In this document: in pieces, positions 6,825 through 10,845 of the stretch
Numbering within the stretch: the first letter of the stretch is position 1
Layout of the letters: each line of letters opens with the position of its first letter
Assembly: GCA_039198835.1 (NCBI GenBank)
Contig: JBCCTH010000094.1
Coordinates: 1 to 10,845, forward strand
Reading direction: 5' to 3'
Length of the DNA: 10,845 nt
Source of the DNA: Shimia_B sp039198835
GTDB taxonomy: Bacteria; Pseudomonadota; Alphaproteobacteria; Rhodobacterales; Rhodobacteraceae
Program-made: the position numbers and the translations under genes
Notes under the pieces: model-generated
The model's database searches: none
Told to the model about the DNA's origin: nothing
The model's input: only the letters and a program-made list of their open reading frames with translations

Positions 6825-7497
6825 CGGCACCTCCGGGAATGACGGGATAGGCGATCCCGCGAAAAGGCGGGAAGTCTGCGTAGCGCGCCGCGCGTTGCGC
6901 GCGCGTCTCGCTCGGCGCCGCGCCCGCCGCCAAAAGCGTGCCCTTGGGCGCGATATAGCTTGATATCTTGCGCGCGGGGTCTTCGCGCCAGGTCAGATTG
7001 AGCGCAGCGCGCATCGGGAAAAACCACATCGCGTGATAAGGCAGATGATCGTGGATCCACCACGCCAGATCGCGCCAGTCGCGGCCCCCTTGCTCGCCAA
7101 ACCAGGGCACCATCACCGATGCGCATGCCCCCAAGCGCCCCTGCGCATCGCGGCGATCCCAGATATGGCCGGCATAATTGGCCTCGTTGCGGGCGCATCC
7201 CAGATCATGGGCATTGCCGAACGCATTGACTTCCGGATGCCGGTGCGCCGAGCGGATCTCGATGGGGCCAAACGTTTCCACAAGCGGATCAAGGAGATGC
7301 TGGCAAAGCCTGCGCCCGGCTTCCACAAAGAGCTTTTTGTCATCCACAAGGTTGGGAATGCGGTGAAAATTCCCGATCTCTGAATTCAGGAAATTGCGGG
7401 CGTAGAAATATTTCGACAGTCGCACGCGCCCAAGCTTCGTCAGCGCCGCTAGGCTTTTGACAGGCCCGCTCGAAACACCGGTATAGGCCACGCTCAC
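6814..7497 (-). CDS. Peptidase M15-like (D-Ala-D-Ala carboxypeptidase/Hedgehog fold) protein without signal peptide
   Basis: This protein of about 227 residues carries RVRLSKYFYARNFLNSEIGNF near residue 25 and LLDPLVETFGPIEIRSAHR followed by PEVNAFGNAHD. This resembles the strand-helix pattern and 'SxxR...vN' motif of M15A peptidases, which cleave peptidoglycan peptides with a zinc site. The region after it (NEANYAGHIWDRRD, then WWIHDHLPYHAMWFFP) supplies conserved-looking His and Asp residues that could be metal ligands, but the usual SxHxxGxAxD is not exact. There is no signal peptide, so it is probably cytosolic and unlikely to act on the cell wall. In this operon it may be a repurposed small-molecule hydrolase (inference). 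I favour the GTG at 7497, which forms GTGA with the VOC stop and has GGGAG 8 nt upstream; a GTG at 7512 is also possible. Peptidase activity is not shown. Confidence 0.7.
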   Translation of the reverse strand: MSVAYTGVSSGPVKSLAALTKLGRVRLSKYFYARNFLNSEIGNFHRIPNLVDDKKLFVEAGRRLCQHLLDPLVETFGPIEIRSAHRHPEVNAFGNAHDLGCARNEANYAGHIWDRRDAQGRLGACASVMVPWFGEQGGRDWRDLAWWIHDHLPYHAMWFFPMRAALNLTWREDPARKISSYIAPKGTLLAAGAAPSETRAQRAARYADFPPFRGIAYPVIPGGADAA

Positions 7498-7925
7498 GCC
7501 CCCGTCTCCCACTGAAATGCGCCATCATCGGCAACCGGCGCAAAGGGATTATGGCTCACTTCCCAGACATGGCCGTCCAGGTCGGCAAAAAAGGCCGAAT
7601 GCCCCCCCCAGAAGATGTCATGGGGCTCCTTGAGAACGCGCCCGCCCGCAGCCACCGCGCGCGCGCAGATCGCGGCGACCTCTTTCTTGTCGCGCACGTT
7701 ATAGCCCAGGGTGATCCCGCCAAAGCCTGGCGTGATCTCAAGCCCGGTATCGCGCGCCATCGCCGCGCGGCTGTAAAGCCCAAGCACCTGACCCAGAAGA
7801 TCAAAAGCAATGATGCCCGCATCGTCGGTTTTGACGCGCGTCCAGCCCAACGCCTCATAGAAAGCTGCCGATGCCTGCAAATCCCCCACCGCAAGGGTAA
7901 TGAGCGATATCCGCGGCTCCATCAT
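7494..7925 (-). CDS. VOC superfamily (glyoxalase/bleomycin-resistance/dioxygenase fold) protein
   Basis: This 143-residue single-module protein opens with PRISLITLAVGDLQASAAFYEALGW, pairs two beta-alpha-beta-beta-beta units, and ends with GGHSAFFADLDGHVWEVSHNPF. E122 in VWEV is the common metal ligand of the second unit. The first-strand position that is often His is Leu or Thr here, so the metal site may be incomplete or built differently. VOC enzymes include lyases, epimerases, isomerases and dioxygenases on small oxygenated substrates. The exact reaction is unknown. The ATG at 7925 overlaps the upstream SnoaL stop as ATGA and the 3' end overlaps the M15-like start, so it is coupled within the operon. 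Confidence 0.88.
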   Translation of the reverse strand: MMEPRISLITLAVGDLQASAAFYEALGWTRVKTDDAGIIAFDLLGQVLGLYSRAAMARDTGLEITPGFGGITLGYNVRDKKEVAAICARAVAAGGRVLKEPHDIFWGGHSAFFADLDGHVWEVSHNPFAPVADDGAFQWETGA

Positions 7926-8887
7926 TTGAGCTCTTCGATACGCGCAAAAACATCCACGCCGATCTGCTGATAGAGGTCGATGAGGTCCACAAGCACCCAG
8001 TTCTCCCGGATCAGCCCGTTCTCAATGCGCCAGAAATCAAGCGATTTCATCGTCACCTCCTTGCCAATCCCGGGCAGGCCGAGCCACCCGGGATCAGACA
8101 GCGTCTGGCGCATATTGGGCCAGCCCGTCACGCCCACATAATCGCCCTCGGCGAAGAAATGATAGACCATCTCCTCCCGGTAGCGGCCCCGATCCGGCAT
8201 CGCCGAAAGGAAGGGGATCTGGTGATTGCGGCGAAACCCCTCGATCCCGCGCGCCGTGCCAATGCCCGCCGGGCCATACCAATGCATCTTCGGATGCCAG
8301 TAGCGGTCCATCTCCATGACTTCCGGCCCGCCCTCCTCGGGGTGGCGCGACATCGCGCCAAGCATGTCGAGGATGAGCTTTTTCGAGCGCTCCGCCCCAC
8401 CGCCATGGGGGCCGAGCCCGTCACAGGTCGCAGGGCCAGGCACGCACCAGTCCCGGCCAAGCGAGGGCGCAAGCGGCCAGGCGCGGGCCTGGATCATCAC
8501 TTCGGGAATGTCCCAGCCGAATTGCGTCTCCACAATCGCCGCGCCCTCCATGCGGAAGAACTCATGAAAGCGCATGTGAACCGTTCGGTTCGTGGCCGCA
8601 ATCCCAAGCCAATCAGCCGCGAAGGTGCCCGTGTAGTAACCGGCCTGCCCCACCCAATGCAGGCCTTGTCCGTCCACGCCTTCGATGCTGATGTAGACGC
8701 GTCGTTCCAGGTCGGGCCAGGCCGCGCTCAACCCTGCATAAACCTCCCAGAGCGCATCCGCATCGCCCTCTTCAAAGGGGGCCGGAAGCCGGCAGAGCGC
8801 CCGCCCAAGCGCCGCCTTGACGGCACCGGCCTTGCCGATATCGAAATCGTAAAGCGCCTGGGCAAACTTCCTGACAAGCTCACCCAT
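7922..8887 (-). CDS. Tandem SnoaL/NTF2-like domain protein (first of two in the operon)
   Basis: This 321-residue cytosolic protein has two NTF2-like halves. Residues about 15-145 form the first, with ALWEVYAGLSAAWPDLERRVY and MRFHEFFRMEGAAIVETQFGWD. The second, about 180-315, holds MDRYWHPKMHWYGPAGIGTARG and FWRIENGLIRENWVLVDLIDL, a signature-like ending of SnoaL-type 'ester cyclase' proteins. These folds typically perform cyclisation, isomerisation or hydrolysis; the substrate here is unknown. The ATG at 8887 has AAGGTGG a few bases upstream. It is the first of the six overlapping genes, and follows the HisD-like gene by 78 bp containing a hairpin element. Its expression may therefore depend on read-through of that element. 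Confidence 0.85.
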   Translation of the reverse strand: MGELVRKFAQALYDFDIGKAGAVKAALGRALCRLPAPFEEGDADALWEVYAGLSAAWPDLERRVYISIEGVDGQGLHWVGQAGYYTGTFAADWLGIAATNRTVHMRFHEFFRMEGAAIVETQFGWDIPEVMIQARAWPLAPSLGRDWCVPGPATCDGLGPHGGGAERSKKLILDMLGAMSRHPEEGGPEVMEMDRYWHPKMHWYGPAGIGTARGIEGFRRNHQIPFLSAMPDRGRYREEMVYHFFAEGDYVGVTGWPNMRQTLSDPGWLGLPGIGKEVTMKSLDFWRIENGLIRENWVLVDLIDLYQQIGVDVFARIEELK

Positions 8888-8906
8888 GCCCCACCTTCAT
8901 TTTTCC

Positions 8907-8960
8907 AAAAAAACTCCGGGGGGAGGCGAAGCCGGGGGGCAGCGCCCCCTGCCCGGCCCC
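8907..8960 (-). terminator. GC-rich hairpin element with T7 tract between the HisD-like and SnoaL genes
   Basis: Minus-strand order is GGGGCCGGG, GGGGGC-GCT-GCCCCC (a small stem-loop), GGCTTCGCC, then a C run and GGAGTTTTTTT. The 7-T tract at 8913-8907 and stacked G/C stems look like an intrinsic terminator or attenuator. Similar G/C-rich CTTCG elements recur between genes in Rhodobacterales, as I recall. Since downstream genes appear part of the same operon, partial termination that lowers expression of the six-gene block is plausible. Confidence 0.6.
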
Positions 8961-8965
8961 GCAAC

Positions 8966-10291
8966 TCACTCCGCCGCCTCGCGATGGGGCGCGCCCTCGC
9001 CGTAAGGGACATTGATCCCCCCATACCGCCTCACGCGCACATTGCATTGCTCGGCATGGCCGACAAAGCCCTCAAGCATGCAAAGCCGCGAGCCATATTC
9101 ACCCACAAGCGTCGCCGCCTCATCGGTGAGCACCCGCTGGTAGGAATGGGTCTTGATGAACTTGCCCACCCAAAGACCGCCGGTATACCGCCCCGCTTTC
9201 TTTGTGGGCAGCGTGTGGTTTGTCCCGATGACCTTGTCGCCATTGGCCACATTCGTACGCGGCCCCAGAAAGAGCGCGCCGTAATTGGTCATGTTTTCCA
9301 AAAACCAGTCATCGCGATCCGTCATCACCTGGATGTGCTCCGAAGCGATCTCTTCGGAGACACAAAGCATCTCGTCATAGCTGTCGCACAAAATCACTTC
9401 GCCGTAATCCTGCCAAGAGGTCCGCGCCGTCTCAGCGGTGGGCAAGATCGAGAGGATCCGCTCGATCTCGGCGAGCGTGTCCTCCGCGAGCCGCCGCGAA
9501 TTGGTGATCAGCACGGCGGGCGAGTTATAACCATGCTCAGCCTGACCCAAGAGATCGGTGGCGCACATCTCGCCATCCACCGTCTCATCTGCGATCACAC
9601 AGGTCTCGGTCGGGCCCGCGAAAAGGTCGATCCCCACGCGGCCGAAAAGCTGCCGCTTGGCCTCGGCCACAAACGCATTGCCCGGCCCCACAAGCATGTC
9701 GACGGGCGCGATCGTCTCGGTGCCAATGGCCATGGCCCCCACCGCCTGCACACCGCCGAGGACAAGGATCTCATCGGCCCCGCCCTCCTGCATGGCGGCC
9801 ACAATGGCCGGGTGCGGCGCGCCATCGACCGGCGGCGCGGAGGCAACCACCCGCTTCACACCGGCCACTTTCGCCGTCAGGACCGACATATGCGCCGAAG
9901 CCACCATCGGAAACTTGCCCCCCGGCACATAGCATCCCACTGAATTCAAGGGGATATTCTTGTGCCCCAAAATGACGCCCGGCAGCGTTTCAACCTCGAC
10001 ATCCGTCATGGACGCCCGCTGCGCTTCCGCAAAGCGCCGGATCTGCGCCTGCGCGAAACGAATATCATCCATCTCGCGGGTCGAGACCTTCTGCATCGCC
10101 GCTTCGATCTCCGAGGCGGTGAGCTTGAAAGCCTGCGGCGTATATTTGTCGAACTTGGCGGACAGATCTCTGACAGCCTCATCCCCGCGCGCCTCGATAT
10201 CTCCCAGAATGCCTTCGACGATCCCGCGCACCTTCGCGTCATCCTCGGCTCGTTCAGCGGCCGGTTTACCGCGTTTGAGATACTGTGCCAT
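8966..10291 (-). CDS. HisD-family dehydrogenase, HpsN (sulfopropanediol 3-dehydrogenase)-like
   Basis: This 441-residue NAD-dependent enzyme has the histidinol-dehydrogenase fold. Visible features are YVPGG (121-125), GPGN (202-205), GQAEHG giving zinc ligands Q250 and H253, ASEH with catalytic E318/H319, GDKVIGTNHTLPT with D352 and H359, and LEGFVGHA with E407/H412. The catalytic pair and all four expected zinc ligands are intact. The family oxidises a primary alcohol to a carboxylate in two NAD+ steps. The insert KKAGRYTGGLWVGKFIK after GTNHTLPT differs from biosynthetic HisD, and no his genes are nearby, so a catabolic role is expected. HpsN, which converts dihydroxypropanesulfonate to sulfolactate, is the closest subgroup I recognise, but the substrate is not proven. 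I use the ATG at 10291, with GGAGG 5-6 nt before it; a longer start at 10360 would lie inside the upstream palindrome. Confidence 0.88.
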   Translation of the reverse strand: MAQYLKRGKPAAERAEDDAKVRGIVEGILGDIEARGDEAVRDLSAKFDKYTPQAFKLTASEIEAAMQKVSTREMDDIRFAQAQIRRFAEAQRASMTDVEVETLPGVILGHKNIPLNSVGCYVPGGKFPMVASAHMSVLTAKVAGVKRVVASAPPVDGAPHPAIVAAMQEGGADEILVLGGVQAVGAMAIGTETIAPVDMLVGPGNAFVAEAKRQLFGRVGIDLFAGPTETCVIADETVDGEMCATDLLGQAEHGYNSPAVLITNSRRLAEDTLAEIERILSILPTAETARTSWQDYGEVILCDSYDEMLCVSEEIASEHIQVMTDRDDWFLENMTNYGALFLGPRTNVANGDKVIGTNHTLPTKKAGRYTGGLWVGKFIKTHSYQRVLTDEAATLVGEYGSRLCMLEGFVGHAEQCNVRVRRYGGINVPYGEGAPHREAAE

Positions 10292-10319
10292 GTCATCCTC
10301 CGCCCGTTGCGTCAGCCGC

Positions 10320-10347
10320 AGGATACCGCAACACACCCCTGGCTCAA
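10320..10347 (-). promoter_or_regulatory. Candidate promoter for the HisD-like gene
   Basis: Minus-strand TTGAGC (10347-10342) and TATCCT (10325-10320) are 16 nt apart, about 30 nt before the start codon. The LacI-like palindrome sits just upstream of the -35 box. It is found by eye with several mismatches to consensus. Confidence 0.3.
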
Positions 10348-10352
10348 GCAAA

Positions 10353-10372
10353 TTTTGCATACGAATGCAAAA
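10353..10372. promoter_or_regulatory. LacI-type operator-like palindrome upstream of the HisD-like gene
   Basis: TTTTGCATACGAATGCAAAA is a 20-bp palindrome in which 9 of 10 base pairs match around a central CpG. That is the usual shape of LacI-family operators. It lies about 60-80 bp before the HisD-like start, and a LacI gene sits in the same operon. Binding is inferred, not shown. Confidence 0.6.
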
Positions 10373-10390
10373 AGCCGCGCCAGCACACTT

Positions 10391-10456
10391 TCAGACCCTC
10401 GCCAGCGCAGGTTCAGACCCGTGCCAGCGCTCCGTCAGACCCGCGCCAAGACCTGA
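10391..10456. repeat. Three-unit 22-bp tandem repeat copying the end of the symporter gene
   Basis: TCAGACCC recurs at exactly 22-bp steps (10391, 10413, 10435), each followed by a near-identical gCCAgcgc segment, and a weaker fourth copy lies at 10369-10390. Read on the minus strand each unit ends in CTGGC(A/G)(C/A)GGGTCTGA, or a close variant of it. The stop codon of the symporter and its last codons (LARV-stop) have therefore been tandemly duplicated. Confidence 0.8.
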
Positions 10457-10845
10457 CCCGCCAAGGGGCGGTAAAGGAAAAGAAAGCCCAAAATGGCCAG
10501 CAAGAGCAGCCCCATAGGCACGAGCGTCATGGCCACCTGCAAGGCCAAAAGCGCTTCCGGGGTCTGCTCGGTGGTGCCCTGGGTCGTTTCGCGCCAACCG
10601 CGCGCGGCGATCACACCGCTCAAAAGCGCGGGCGCGAGCGCATTGGCGACCTTCTGACCAAAGAGCCAGACGGCCGAAAATCCACCCTCGATCGCTTCGC
10701 CCGATTGCGCCCGCGTGACATCCATGAGGTCAGGATACATGGCCCAGGGGATCGCCTGATAGGCGCCATTCGCAACACCTGCGAGACCCATCAGCCCCAT
10801 CATGATCGCCAGGTTCTCGGAGGGCAGCGCAAGCCAAAGCCCAAA
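10435..10845 (-). CDS. GPH-family (glycoside-pentoside-hexuronide) cation symporter, C-terminal part; 5' end outside window
   Basis: The last 136 residues of a membrane transporter are visible. About three hydrophobic segments can be seen: one around MMGLMGLAGVANGAYQAIPW, one around VWLFGQKVANALAPALLSG, and a last one near TLVPMGLLLLAILGFLFL. The stretch YPDLMDVTRAQSGEAIEGGF fits the conserved D...R..G....EG pattern before the tenth or so helix of MelB-like GPH symporters in the MFS superfamily. Family knowledge: these carry sugars, glycosides, uronic acids or related polyhydroxy compounds with Na+ or H+. The gene precedes the HisD-like gene by 143 bp on the same strand and is probably the uptake component of the pathway. 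The stop is inside the first unit of a 22-bp tandem repeat. Confidence 0.85.
   Translation of the reverse strand, partial: FGLWLALPSENLAIMMGLMGLAGVANGAYQAIPWAMYPDLMDVTRAQSGEAIEGGFSAVWLFGQKVANALAPALLSGVIAARGWRETTQGTTEQTPEALLALQVAMTLVPMGLLLLAILGFLFLYRPLAGQVLARV

Noticed and set aside
8159..9943. Very long plus-strand open frame (594 codons).
   Set aside because: It is antisense to the HisD-like and SnoaL genes, which have recognisable motifs and ribosome binding sites. Its product is Arg/His/Pro-rich with no family motif, an effect of GC-rich codon use.
8966..10291. Histidine biosynthesis hisD.
   Set aside because: The fold and catalysis fit, but there are no neighbouring his genes, the segment after GTNHTLPT is atypical, and the operon is transporter- and LacI-linked.

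Overview
The window is GC-rich DNA that looks like an alphaproteobacterium of the Rhodobacterales/Roseobacter type. The evidence is the codon use, the CTTCG-containing GC-rich intergenic hairpin before a T run, the GPH-family symporter, the HpsN/HisD-like dehydrogenase and the LacI-regulated catabolic gene set. This placement is inference from family content; no taxonomic marker gene is present. Every gene I can support lies on the minus strand, so transcription runs from high to low coordinates. The long plus-strand open frames are antisense shadows of these genes.

Region A (10845 to 4142) appears to be one catabolic operon. In transcription order it holds the 3' end of a GPH-type sugar/polyol:cation symporter; a three-unit 22-bp tandem repeat that copies the end of that gene; a LacI-style palindrome and candidate promoter; a HisD-family dehydrogenase of the HpsN (sulfopropanediol 3-dehydrogenase-like) kind; a terminator-like hairpin element; then six overlapping genes. 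These six encode a tandem SnoaL/NTF2-like protein, a VOC protein, an M15-peptidase-like protein, an SDR oxidoreductase, a LacI repressor and a second tandem SnoaL/NTF2-like protein. All five junctions overlap by 1 to 11 nt, so the block is probably co-transcribed and translationally coupled. A plausible reading is uptake of a polyhydroxylated compound, two dehydrogenation steps (HisD-like, SDR), isomerisation, cyclisation or hydrolysis by the SnoaL/VOC/M15-like proteins, and feedback by LacI. The substrate is unknown.

Region B (about 4141 to 1670) carries a candidate promoter with an adjacent perfect inverted repeat, then two tandem paralogous periplasmic proteins. Each has a signal peptide, a LysM domain bracketed by two cysteines, and an SBP_bac_3-type solute-binding domain. 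No ABC permease or ATPase is present. The pair ends at a strong intrinsic terminator.

Region C (1670 to 1) holds an Imm11/DUF1629-like immunity-type frame with no normal start codon, an ATT sitting where the ATG would be expected. Next comes a short coding-looking C-terminal remnant of an unidentified gene, then the 5' part of a cobalamin-independent methionine synthase (MetE C-domain)-like methyltransferase that runs off the left edge.
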